In this document: positions 1 to 6,967 of the stretch, one piece after another
Layout: the number at the start of each line of letters is the position of its first letter
How positions within the stretch are numbered: the stretch's first letter is position 1
Source of the DNA: Tractidigestivibacter montrealensis
GTDB taxonomy: Bacteria > Actinomycetota > Coriobacteriia > Coriobacteriales > Atopobiaceae
Length of the DNA: 41,269 nucleotides
Direction of reading: 5' to 3'
Assembly (NCBI RefSeq): GCF_024741235.1
Contig: NZ_JANSKA010000007.1
Coordinates: 74,781-116,049, forward strand
The notes under the pieces: model-generated
What the model saw: the letters and a program-made list of their open reading frames with translations, nothing else
Databases searched by the model: none
Told to the model about the DNA's origin: nothing
Made by a program: the position numbers and the translations under genes

Positions 1-484
1 TAAGCTGGTCAAAAATTCCCTGCTTAGACATGTGCATGCTGTCGGAATAGCTCTCCGCCTTGGCAAGCGCGTTGGCGTTCCAATCCGTCTGCACGTTATC
101 GATTGCGTACTGAGCAGCCTCAGCGGAGAACTGGCCACCGTATTCGGAGGTCAGCTGGTCGTAGACCCCCTGCTTGGACATGTGCATGGTGTTGGCATAG
201 GAGTTTGCCTGCGCAAGAGCGGACGCATACTCCGCTGGCACATCATCCTTTGGAGCCGCTTCGGAAGTAGTCGCCTGAGACTCAGTAGTCGACGAGTCAT
301 CCGTACTAGACGTCTGTGACTCCGCATTCGCTGTCTCCTCCTGCGTCGTCTGCGAGGTAGATACAGACGAGCTACTGGTCGAAGACCCCTTTGAGCCCCC
401 GCAGCCAGCGGTAGAAAAAGCTACCAGCGCAACCGCAACCATCAGAACGACCTTGACCTTGCCCTTCTTCTTTCCCTCTGCCAT
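1..484 (-). CDS. Ltp-family surface lipoprotein (3' end cut by window)
   Basis: The reading frame is open from an ATG at 484 to the window edge (161 codons seen, C-terminus missing). The N-terminus is basic (MAEGKKKGKVKV), followed by a hydrophobic stretch and the lipobox STAGC, so it should be exported and lipidated on Cys. A Ser/Thr/Glu-rich linker of roughly 50 residues follows. Then come two repeats of about 48 residues, each containing the near-identical piece NTMHMSKQGVYDQL / DSMHMSKQGIFDQL. That repeat matches the host cell surface-exposed lipoprotein (Ltp) domain; in phage TP-J34 an Ltp blocks DNA injection of superinfecting phage, but in chromosomal copies the role is mostly unknown. 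AGGAG lies 6 bases before the ATG. A palindrome at 558-572 is 74 bp upstream and is shared with the neighbouring regulator gene. Confidence 0.88.
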   Translation of the reverse strand, partial: MAEGKKKGKVKVVLMVAVALVAFSTAGCGGSKGSSTSSSSVSTSQTTQEETANAESQTSSTDDSSTTESQATTSEAAPKDDVPAEYASALAQANSYANTMHMSKQGVYDQLTSEYGGQFSAEAAQYAIDNVQTDWNANALAKAESYSDSMHMSKQGIFDQL

Positions 485-557
485 GGCTACTCCTGCCCAC
501 GAGTGACAACCTTCAATAACGCTGAACCGATGCTATGGCTGACTGGCAAAGCCTTCA

Positions 558-572
558 TTAGCTCCCAGCTAA
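558..572. promoter_or_regulatory. putative operator, copy 1 (TTAGC-N5-GCTAA)
   Basis: This is a perfect inverted repeat, TTAGCTCCCAGCTAA. It lies 74 bp upstream of the lipoprotein start, just past the 3' end of the XRE gene. On the minus strand the 20 bases TTTAGCTGGGAGCTAATGAA match the copy at 1073-1087 at 17 of 20 positions, with identical arms and N5 spacing. That makes a chance hairpin unlikely. The natural candidate binder is one of the two XRE proteins next to it. Confidence 0.6.
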
Positions 573-573
573 A

Positions 574-1035
574 TCACTGCGGACGGTCTTGCGAATGGCG
601 GTCGCCACGGGGCTTCCCGGGCATGATGGTCCGCTCGCCGTGCTCCCAGAGGAGGTCGTCACACTGCTCGACGCCCATGCCGTGATGAAGCGCATACGCA
701 ACAATGAGGTCTCGGCGGCAATCCGGCCGCAAGCGGCACACGCCTCCGCGTTCAAGCAGCTCAGAGGTATCGGGGATATCCAGCCGCATCCCAAACGCAA
801 GCTGAATTAGTTTGTCGCGCGAGGCGTGCCTGGTTCCCGCAAGAATCTGATATGCAAAGGTCTGGTTGAGTCGGCTGCGATGGATGGCTTCGTTTCTCGG
901 CATGTCCTCCGCCGCCATACGCTCCGACGCCCAAGGGGCAAGGCCCCGCTCGTCAAGGGGCGCACGTGACAGCACCTTATCAAGGTCTGCACCGCGCATT
1001 AGCTCATGCAAGGAATCTTCCACGTCCGCCTCCAT
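574..1035 (-). CDS. XRE-family DNA-binding regulator (paralogue of the gene at 2358-2831)
   Basis: A protein of about 153 residues. I take the ATG at 1035, although a TTG two codons earlier or a later ATG (MRGADLD) is possible because no strong ribosome binding site is visible. Residues ~48-86 form a Cro/C1-type helix-turn-helix (RSRLNQTFAYQILAGTRHAS). Residues ~106-137 form a second block, RRDLIVAYALHHGMGVEQC followed by DDLLWEHGERT, that is also found in the paralogue upstream of the kinase. I recall similar two-part proteins beside protein kinases in gut Firmicutes, but cannot name the family. It lies 85 bp downstream of the kinase gene, with a palindrome at 1073-1087 in between, so it may have its own promoter and autoregulate. 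The tail after the second block is basic and low in complexity. Confidence 0.8.
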   Translation of the reverse strand: MEADVEDSLHELMRGADLDKVLSRAPLDERGLAPWASERMAAEDMPRNEAIHRSRLNQTFAYQILAGTRHASRDKLIQLAFGMRLDIPDTSELLERGGVCRLRPDCRRDLIVAYALHHGMGVEQCDDLLWEHGERTIMPGKPRGDRHSQDRPQ

Positions 1036-1072
1036 CCGCAATGGATGGTGGCAAAACGCTGCGTCGCTTTCA

Positions 1073-1087
1073 TTAGCTTGCCGCTAA
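1073..1087. promoter_or_regulatory. putative operator, copy 2 (TTAGC-N5-GCTAA)
   Basis: TTAGCTTGCCGCTAA is an inverted repeat with 5-bp arms and a 5-bp centre, 38 bp upstream of the XRE start at 1035. The minus-strand 20-mer TTTAGCGGCAAGCTAATGAA differs from copy 1 only in the centre. The position fits autoregulation of this XRE gene. Confidence 0.6.
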
Positions 1088-1119
1088 AAGACGAGACGAC
1101 CGCGGGCAAGAAACCCCGC

Positions 1120-2358
1120 CTAGCCTCCGGGGGTCAGCGCCACGCAAGTGGCGAGAGCAGCAACAAACACAAAGAGCACGCCCAGCGCCATGAGCAGTCG
1201 CTTTGCCAGGAGAATCATCCGGGCAGAACGTTGTCTGTACTTCATCGCGGCATACGGACCCGCTCCTAGCATTGCCGCCGGAATCTCCTCGACCAGAAGA
1301 AGGACAAGGTAGACGCTAGCGCCTAGAACCACCAGAAGCGATTCCACCGGATGGTCGCCAACCATCGCGTTGGTGGTATAGACCGCAGCCGAGCCAAAGA
1401 GAATGCCTACGAAAACGCCGAGAACCACCAGGGCAACGGTAAGCACCTGTATCCACGGCTTGGCCTCGGGAAACGCCGCCACCAGTTGACCGGGCCTTGC
1501 CAGCGTACGGGGAATCTTCTCGCGCTTGCCGGTCTTTGCGTCCGCAGCCTTGTCGACGTTTGCAGCAGCCGCGTCCGGCACCGCCTGCAGCACGGCATCG
1601 CGCAGCGCACCCGCGCTCTGGTAGCGTTCGCTCGGCTCGAAACTGCAGGCCTTCTCGACAATGCGCCGCAGTTCAGGGCGCACGGCCGCCGAATCTGCAA
1701 GCATTTCCGCATACCCCTCGGCATCTGGCGTGACGCCCGTGAGCATGTAGCCCAGAAGGCAGCCCACGGAGTAGACGTCAGAGCGAACGTCCGTCTGGGC
1801 AAAGCCGTACTGCTCGGGAGACGCGAAGCCCCAGGTACCAAGCCGGGTGGTGTCGCGTTGCGCGCCCTCGACGTATGCACGCGCAATACCAAGGTCGATA
1901 AGGACGGCGCCGCGCGGAGAGAGAATCACGTTCCTGGGCGACACGTCACGATGAACAATGCCCTGCTCGTGGAGGGTGGCAACCGCATCGCACACGTCGG
2001 CGACCACATGCGCTGCCGCAATCTCGCCCATGCGGCCAGCCTCTGCCACGCACGAGGCAAGCGGCGTCCCATAGACGTACTCGCGGACAATAACCACCTG
2101 GTCCGGCAGGTCATAGGTCTCAACCACGCGCGGCAGGTGCTCGCCTCCAACAGACGAGAGACGCGAGAAGACCTCGACGTTTGCAACGTCACGCTTTACG
2201 CGCTTGCGCACCAGCGGCCCCTCGCCGAGGTGCGCCGCGCCCGGCCTGCTCACAACCTCGGTCGAGCCGGCCTCCCCGCAGGCAAGCACGCGCACCACGC
2301 GATAGGCCTCGTCCTTCTCGAGCGCAGCCATGAGCTGCACGTCTGCGGGCGTGTCCAC
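1120..2358 (-). CDS. membrane-anchored Ser/Thr protein kinase
   Basis: A 412-residue kinase starting at GTG 2358, which overlaps the upstream XRE stop as TAGTG; GGGGAGG lies just before it. An ATG 14 codons further upstream also exists but lies inside the XRE gene. The kinase core covers residues ~15-265. It has a catalytic loop HRDVSPRN (~136-143), DLG in place of DFG (~155-157), an activation segment ending in SPEQ, and SDVYSVG. The N-terminal glycine loop is degenerate (LACGEAGS) and the probable ATP lysine lies in VRKRVK, so activity is likely but not certain. After a linker come three hydrophobic segments (~305-400), placing the kinase domain in the cytoplasm with no large external sensor. 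Its bracketing by two paralogous XRE genes suggests that they are substrates or partners. Confidence 0.87.
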   Translation of the reverse strand: MDTPADVQLMAALEKDEAYRVVRVLACGEAGSTEVVSRPGAAHLGEGPLVRKRVKRDVANVEVFSRLSSVGGEHLPRVVETYDLPDQVVIVREYVYGTPLASCVAEAGRMGEIAAAHVVADVCDAVATLHEQGIVHRDVSPRNVILSPRGAVLIDLGIARAYVEGAQRDTTRLGTWGFASPEQYGFAQTDVRSDVYSVGCLLGYMLTGVTPDAEGYAEMLADSAAVRPELRRIVEKACSFEPSERYQSAGALRDAVLQAVPDAAAANVDKAADAKTGKREKIPRTLARPGQLVAAFPEAKPWIQVLTVALVVLGVFVGILFGSAAVYTTNAMVGDHPVESLLVVLGASVYLVLLLVEEIPAAMLGAGPYAAMKYRQRSARMILLAKRLLMALGVLFVFVAALATCVALTPGG

Positions 2359-2831
2359 TACGCCTCCCCGTCGAGCAGGGTCTTCTCGCCCAGGCCCCAT
2401 AGCTCGTCATCCGTCTGCGCACGGTTCATGCCGTGCTCGAGGCAGAAGATGATGATGGCGTCGCGGCGGTTGCGCGACCACAGCTCGGAGGCGCCGGCAA
2501 GCCGCAGCAGGCGCTGCGCCTCAACGAGCGAGCAGCCAAGCCCAAAGGCCAGCATGATCGCGCTGTCGCGGCCGGGGCGTCGCGTGCCCTCGAAGATCTG
2601 GTAGCAGAACGTGGGATTGAGCCCAGACGCACGGATGACCTGCGACTTCTTGAGCCCATGCTCCTCTCGCACGGACTCCGCGTACTCCGCGAGCGAGCGC
2701 TCCTCCAAGCTTGCACGCGCAAGGTACTGCTCGGGCGTCGCCGATGCCAGCAGCTGCTCCAGAAGCTCCGCGGTAAGCCGCACGGAACCGCCTGCGGCTG
2801 CGCCCTGCTCGCCCGTGGCCTCCCCAGACAT
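2358..2831 (-). CDS. XRE-family DNA-binding regulator upstream of kinase
   Basis: 157 residues. The ATG at 2831 shares bases with the metA stop (TGATG) and the stop shares a base with the kinase GTG, so metA, this gene and the kinase are probably translated as one coupled unit. The N-terminal ~35 residues are low-complexity. The HTH spans ~60-98 (KSQVIRASGLNPTFCYQIFE, then GTRRPGRD). The C-terminal block is RNRRDAIIIFCLEHGMNRAQ, then TDDELWGLGEKTLL. Both blocks align with the protein at 574-1035. No strong independent ribosome binding site is visible, consistent with reinitiation after metA. The DNA target and signal are unknown. Confidence 0.83.
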   Translation of the reverse strand: MSGEATGEQGAAAGGSVRLTAELLEQLLASATPEQYLARASLEERSLAEYAESVREEHGLKKSQVIRASGLNPTFCYQIFEGTRRPGRDSAIMLAFGLGCSLVEAQRLLRLAGASELWSRNRRDAIIIFCLEHGMNRAQTDDELWGLGEKTLLDGEA

Positions 2832-3796
2832 CAGAACTTGTCGACCATGCCATCAGCGTCCGCATGGAGCTGACGGATGGTCTGGGGAATGAGGTCCAGG
2901 TCGTAGGGGGTCATCTGGTAGACCCAGTTGAGCCAGTTGCGGTAGAGCAGGTTCGCGTGGGCACGCCACGTGAAGATGGGCTGGCTCTCGGGGTTGTCGT
3001 CCGGGAAGTAGTTCTCGGGCAGGCGGATGGGCAGCCCCTTGTGGAAGTCGCGCCAGAACTCGTCAGAGAGCGTGTCTCGGCCGTACTCGAAGTGGCCCGT
3101 CACGTAGACCTCGTGGAAATCTGCGGTGGCAATGATGGCCGGACCGCTGGTGAAGCCCTCCGAGAGCACGTGCAGCTCGGGGTGACGGGCGAGCTCGTTG
3201 GTGTCGATGGCGGCGTGGCGCGAGTGCGGCATGTAGTGCACCTCGTCGAAGCCGTTGGTGAGGAAGTTGTACTCGTCGCACAGGCGCTGCGGGAAGACGC
3301 CAAAGAGCTTGGATCCAAGCTGCTTCTTGGGGATGCGGTACAGGTGCCAGAGGCCGGCCATGGCGCCCCAGCACAGGTACATGGTGGAGAGCACGTGCTC
3401 CTGCGACCAGTCGATGATCCCGCAGAGCTCGTCCCAGTAGTCAACGTCCTCGAAGTCCATCTGCTCCACCGGTGCGCCGGTGATGATAAGGCCGTCGTAG
3501 TTCTTGTCGGCAAACGAGTCAAACGTGTCGTAGAACTTCACGAGGTGATCCTGCGAGACATGCGTGGCCTCATGCGTGGATACGCGCATGAAGTCGCAGC
3601 TCACCTGCAGCGGCGACTTTGAGATGAGGCGCAGAATCTGGGTCTCGGTCTCAATCTTGGTGGGCATGAGGTTGAGAATGGCCACCCTCAGCGGGCGGAT
3701 CTCCTGGCGCTCTGCGACTTCTTCTTCGAGAGCGAAGATGCGCTCCTCGTGCAGAATCTTCTTGGCGGGCAGGCCGTCTGGGATGTTGATGGGCAT
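2831..3796 (-). CDS. metA: homoserine O-acyltransferase MetA (likely acetyl-CoA specific)
   Basis: A 321-residue cytoplasmic enzyme that acylates homoserine in the first committed step of methionine synthesis. Length and sequence fit MetA throughout. The catalytic cysteine is Cys142 (YLCWGAMAG), and His235 and Glu237 of the triad are in TGHFEYGRDTL. Residue 111 is Glu (APVEQMDFEDVDYW). In characterised MetA proteins Glu111 goes with acetyl-CoA use (Bacillus cereus type) and Gly111 with succinyl-CoA use (E. coli type), so homoserine O-acetyltransferase is the better label even though annotation pipelines usually write succinyltransferase. GGAG lies upstream of the ATG. A TATACT -10 at 3973-3978 (minus) implies a leader of about 170 nt. 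It is the first gene of a run with the XRE regulator and kinase. Confidence 0.95.
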   Translation of the reverse strand: MPINIPDGLPAKKILHEERIFALEEEVAERQEIRPLRVAILNLMPTKIETETQILRLISKSPLQVSCDFMRVSTHEATHVSQDHLVKFYDTFDSFADKNYDGLIITGAPVEQMDFEDVDYWDELCGIIDWSQEHVLSTMYLCWGAMAGLWHLYRIPKKQLGSKLFGVFPQRLCDEYNFLTNGFDEVHYMPHSRHAAIDTNELARHPELHVLSEGFTSGPAIIATADFHEVYVTGHFEYGRDTLSDEFWRDFHKGLPIRLPENYFPDDNPESQPIFTWRAHANLLYRNWLNWVYQMTPYDLDLIPQTIRQLHADADGMVDKF

Positions 3797-3972
3797 GCGT
3801 GACTCCTTGGCTGGTGCAAACGGGCAAGACGGACGTGCGCCGACGACGACAGTCGCGACGCAGCTAGCGCATTCGACGCATTCGCGCCGTGAGTGGAGCC
3901 ATGTTTGCCCTGTTCCAGCTCATACAAGGTCCTTCTCGCCACGCGCACCCCAACTGGCACGCACGCCATCAC

Positions 3973-4000
3973 AGTATAGAGGAGAGCGCGCGGGCTGTCC
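3973..4000 (-). promoter_or_regulatory. putative metA promoter
   Basis: On the minus strand TATACT (3978-3973) lies 16 bp after GGACAG (4000-3995), a weak -35. Transcription would begin near 3966, leaving about 170 nt before metA. I could not recognise a SAM-I riboswitch or T-box core in that leader. Confidence 0.4.
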
Positions 4001-4031
4001 CCGTTTTCATGCGGCGATATTGTCGTGATGG

Positions 4032-4060
4032 TGGAAAAGCGCACGTACATGCCCCATACT
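4032..4060 (+). promoter_or_regulatory. putative promoter of the DEAD-box helicase gene
   Basis: CATACT at 4055-4060 ends 7 bases before the ATG at 4068. A weak -35-like TGGAAA lies 17 bp upstream of it. There is no Shine-Dalgarno sequence in the bases before the ATG, so the start of transcription probably coincides with the start codon. Confidence 0.4.
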
Positions 4061-4067
4061 GTGCAGC

Positions 4068-5336
4068 ATGAATACATCATTTGCCGAGCTCGGGCTAAAC
4101 GAGCAGATTCTTGCCGGGGTGGATGCCCTTGGCTTTGACACACCAACTCCCGTTCAGGCACAGGCGATTCCCGTTGTCCTTGAGGGGCGCGACGTGGTTG
4201 CCTCCGCGCAGACGGGCACCGGCAAGACCGCTGCCTTCGCCCTGCCGGCGCTGCAGCTCATCCAGGGCCAGAAGACCGCTAGCAAGGAACCGCTCGCCCT
4301 GGTGGTAACACCTACGCGCGAGCTTGCCGCACAGATCGACAACGTGGTGAGCGTGGTGTGCAAAAAGACGGGGCAGCACGCGGTCATCGTGATGGGCGGC
4401 GCCAAGTTCGACAAGCAAATCGCGCAGCTCGAGAAGGGCTGCGACCTCCTGGTTGCCACGCCGGGGCGCCTGCTCGACCTCATGGAGCACAACCACGTGA
4501 GCCTCTCAAAGGTGCAGGTGCTCGTGCTTGACGAGGCGGACCGCATGCTCGACATGGGCTTCTGGCCCAGCGTCCGGCGCATCATGCACGCCCTGCCCGA
4601 GAAGCACCAGACGCTGCTCTTCTCGGCAACCATTCCACCCAGCATCAAGAGCACCATCGACGCGCTGCTGAGGGACCCCGCCTACGTGGAGATCGCGCGC
4701 GTGGGTCAGACCGCCGACACCGTAGAGGAGCATCTCTGCCCCGTTACGCAGGGCCAGAAGACGCAGCTTCTTGAGGCGCTCATCAGGACCGGCGGCGGCA
4801 CCGGCGTGCAGCCGGAGCGCGTGCTGGTCTTCTGCCGCACCAAGCACCGCGTGGATGATGTCTCGAAGATCCTTAAGAGCGCAGGCCTCAAGGTGGACGT
4901 GATGCATGCGGACCGCCCGCAGAAGGCGCGCGAGAAGGCCCTCGAGCGGTTCCGCGAGGGCAAGGTCCAGGTGCTTGTCGCCACGGACGTGATGAGCCGC
5001 GGCATCGACGTCGAGGGCATCGACGCGGTGGTCAACTTCGACGTACCCATGGACCCCGAGGACTACGTGCACCGCATTGGACGCACCGGTCGCGCCGGCG
5101 CTACGGGCCACGCCTACACGTTCATGGCACCCGACGAGGTGAGCCCACTTCGCGAGATCGAGTACTTCACCAAGAAGCTCGTGCCGGTGTGGGACCTGCC
5201 TGGCTTTGCCTACGATGAGGGGCGCATCATCCCGCAGTCCGGACGCTCGACCACCAAGCCAACGCGCACGATGTTCTCGGGCTCCAAGGCCCGTGGGCGC
5301 GGCTTTGGCGGCGGGCGGTACGGCCGTCACTTCTAG
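4068..5336 (+). CDS. DEAD-box ATP-dependent RNA helicase, RhlE-like
   Basis: 422 residues with every core motif in order: Q motif ([10 protein letters not shown]...TPTPVQ), motif I AQTGTGKT (~47-54), Ia [20 protein letters not shown] (~155-158), SAT (~186-188), [21 protein letters not shown], and [10 protein letters not shown] near residue 345. The tail is short and Arg/Gly-rich ([15 protein letters not shown]), an RNA-binding type of extension. Such enzymes unwind short RNA duplexes in ribosome assembly or mRNA turnover, often at low temperature. The rRNA methyltransferase gene follows 73 bp later on the same strand, which suits a shared role in ribosome maturation. The RhlE/CshA subfamily cannot be settled by eye. 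Confidence 0.94.
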   Translation: MNTSFAELGLNEQILAGVDALGFDTPTPVQAQAIPVVLEGRDVVASAQTGTGKTAAFALPALQLIQGQKTASKEPLALVVTPTRELAAQIDNVVSVVCKKTGQHAVIVMGGAKFDKQIAQLEKGCDLLVATPGRLLDLMEHNHVSLSKVQVLVLDEADRMLDMGFWPSVRRIMHALPEKHQTLLFSATIPPSIKSTIDALLRDPAYVEIARVGQTADTVEEHLCPVTQGQKTQLLEALIRTGGGTGVQPERVLVFCRTKHRVDDVSKILKSAGLKVDVMHADRPQKAREKALERFREGKVQVLVATDVMSRGIDVEGIDAVVNFDVPMDPEDYVHRIGRTGRAGATGHAYTFMAPDEVSPLREIEYFTKKLVPVWDLPGFAYDEGRIIPQSGRSTTKPTRTMFSGSKARGRGFGGGRYGRHF

Positions 5337-5409
5337 GGCCGCGGAGAGACGCCGTCCGGTCCCGCCACGCCAACGAGTAATCCACGACTCACCCACAAGA
5401 AGGATCGCA

Positions 5410-6699
5410 ATGAAGCAACAGCGTCCATATCCGCAGGTCATCGTCACGAGAAAGGCTGCCCGGGCGCTTGCCAGCGGGCATCCCTGGGTCTTCGAGGGCG
5501 AGGTCCGTCGCATGGAGCCCGCACCAGCGGACGGGCGCATGGCTCAGAACGGCGACGTGGTGGATGTGGTTGAGGAGAACGGCACCTGGCAGGGCGTGGG
5601 GCTTCTCTCCGAGCAGAGCAAGATTCGTGTGCGTGTGGTGAGTCGCAACGCAAACGACCGCATCAACGAGGCGTTTTGGGCACGCAAGCTTCAGTGGGCG
5701 TGGGGGTATCGCAAGGCCGCCATGGGCTCGCGCGCGCTACCCGGCTGCGAGCCGGACACCAACTGCTGCCGCGTGCTCTTCTCGGAGGCAGACGGGTTCC
5801 CGGGCCTTGTGGTCGACCGCTACGAGGATGTGCTGGTCTCGCAGGTGGGCACTGTGGGCATGCAGCGGCTGCGCCCCACGCTCTACCCGCTGCTTCTTGA
5901 TGTTCTGCGCACCGACGGCCAGGACATCCGTGGCATCTACGAGAGAAACGACGCGCCTTCTCGCCTCAAGGAGGGCCTTGCGCAGGAGAAGGGCTGGTGG
6001 GCCGAGAACGGCCGGCCCGCGCCGGATAGCGCGCGCGTAATTGCGCACGAGAACGGCATTGCCTACGACCTTGACCTTGAGAACAGCCAGAAGACCGGAT
6101 TCTTCCTGGATCAGAAGTACAACCGTCGTGCCGTGCGCGAACTGGCCCGCGGACGTCGCGTGCTCGACTGCTTCTGCCACGTGGGTCCGTTTGGCCTTAA
6201 CGCCGCGGCGGGTGGCGCCGCGTTTGTGCGCGAGGTCGACGTGAGCCAGACGGCCATCGACCTTGCGCGCGAGAACGCGCGCCTCAACAACCTTGAGGCG
6301 ACGATGGATTTCACCTGCGCAAACGTGCTGGAGTATCTGCCGGAGCTTGTCTCGGACAAGAAGCGCCTGCGCGAGGAGGGCGGCCCCTTCGACCTTATCG
6401 TCCTGGACCCGCCGGCATTCACCAAGAGCCGCGGGACCGTCGACCACGCCGCCCGCGGCTATCGCGAGATCAACGAGTGGGCCATGCGGATTCTGCCGCG
6501 CGGCGGCTACCTTGCAACGTGCAGCTGCAGCCATTTCATGACGCGCGACCTTCTCGCCCGCGCCATTGCCGAGGCTGCGCACAACGCAAACGTTCAGCTG
6601 CGCCAGATCGAGGAGCGCCAGCAGGCGCCGGACCACCCCATCCTTTGGGGCGTCCCCGAGACCCACTACCTGGACTTCTTTGTGTTCCAGGTGGTGTAG
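5410..6699 (+). CDS. rlmI: RlmI-like 23S rRNA (cytosine-C5) methyltransferase
   Basis: 429 residues from the ATG at 5410, which is preceded by AAGGAT; longer in-frame starts inside the helicase gene are not credible. The N-terminal ~80 residues form a PUA-type RNA-binding domain (VIVTRKAARALASGHPWVFE). A central linking domain (SEADGFPGLVVDRYEDVLV) and a Rossmann methyltransferase domain follow. SAM-binding landmarks are VLDCFCHVGPFGLNAA and, for the catalytic motif, VLDPPAFTKS. CSCSHFM carries the candidate nucleophilic cysteines, as in RlmI/RlmK proteins. E. coli RlmI makes m5C1962 in 23S rRNA; the exact target here is inferred. Confidence 0.87.
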   Translation: MKQQRPYPQVIVTRKAARALASGHPWVFEGEVRRMEPAPADGRMAQNGDVVDVVEENGTWQGVGLLSEQSKIRVRVVSRNANDRINEAFWARKLQWAWGYRKAAMGSRALPGCEPDTNCCRVLFSEADGFPGLVVDRYEDVLVSQVGTVGMQRLRPTLYPLLLDVLRTDGQDIRGIYERNDAPSRLKEGLAQEKGWWAENGRPAPDSARVIAHENGIAYDLDLENSQKTGFFLDQKYNRRAVRELARGRRVLDCFCHVGPFGLNAAAGGAAFVREVDVSQTAIDLARENARLNNLEATMDFTCANVLEYLPELVSDKKRLREEGGPFDLIVLDPPAFTKSRGTVDHAARGYREINEWAMRILPRGGYLATCSCSHFMTRDLLARAIAEAAHNANVQLRQIEERQQAPDHPILWGVPETHYLDFFVFQVV

Positions 6700-6770
6700 G
6701 GCTCTTACCTGCTGTTATATGGCTTGATGAGGGCTAAACCGCATATGGGAAAATTGGCTGTATGAGAGAA

Positions 6771-6862
6771 TTCGTCAGTAGCAGTTGAAAAGATTCATCA
6801 GTACAAGCTGCAAAATTTCATCAGTAGAATCTGATAAAATTCATCAGTAGACTAAATTTTAG
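6771..6862. repeat. four direct repeats at an exact 23-bp period
   Basis: TTCRTCAGTA begins at 6771, 6794, 6817 and 6840, so each spacing is exactly 23 bp. The first copy has one change (TTCGTCAGTA); the other three are identical over 10 bp. The remaining 13 bp of each unit are A-rich and only loosely alike (for example TG..AAAA in the first three). A likely -10 for the next gene sits at the boundary of units 3 and 4. The layout resembles an operator array on one face of the helix. Confidence 0.85.
6832..6840 (+). promoter_or_regulatory. putative extended -10 promoter for the AAA ATPase gene
   Basis: TGATAAAAT reads as TGn plus TAAAAT. No good -35 is seen, as is usual for extended -10 promoters. 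It lies inside the 23-bp repeat array, giving a leader of roughly 120 nt before the ATG at 6968. Confidence 0.4.
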
Positions 6863-6967
6863 TGCCAATGGTCTGCAATTCTCGCCTTATCAGTCTCGCC
6901 GCAATTCTTCGAGCTCGCCACGGTTAGCGATAACGTACATGCAGCCCGATGGGAAGGAAACGCGTCG

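Noticed and set aside
3797-3970. SAM riboswitch or T-box upstream of metA
   Set aside because: No conserved core of either could be found by eye.
6771-6862. Plasmid-type replication iterons
   Set aside because: No Rep gene, DnaA boxes or par genes nearby. The overlap with a promoter fits operator sites better.
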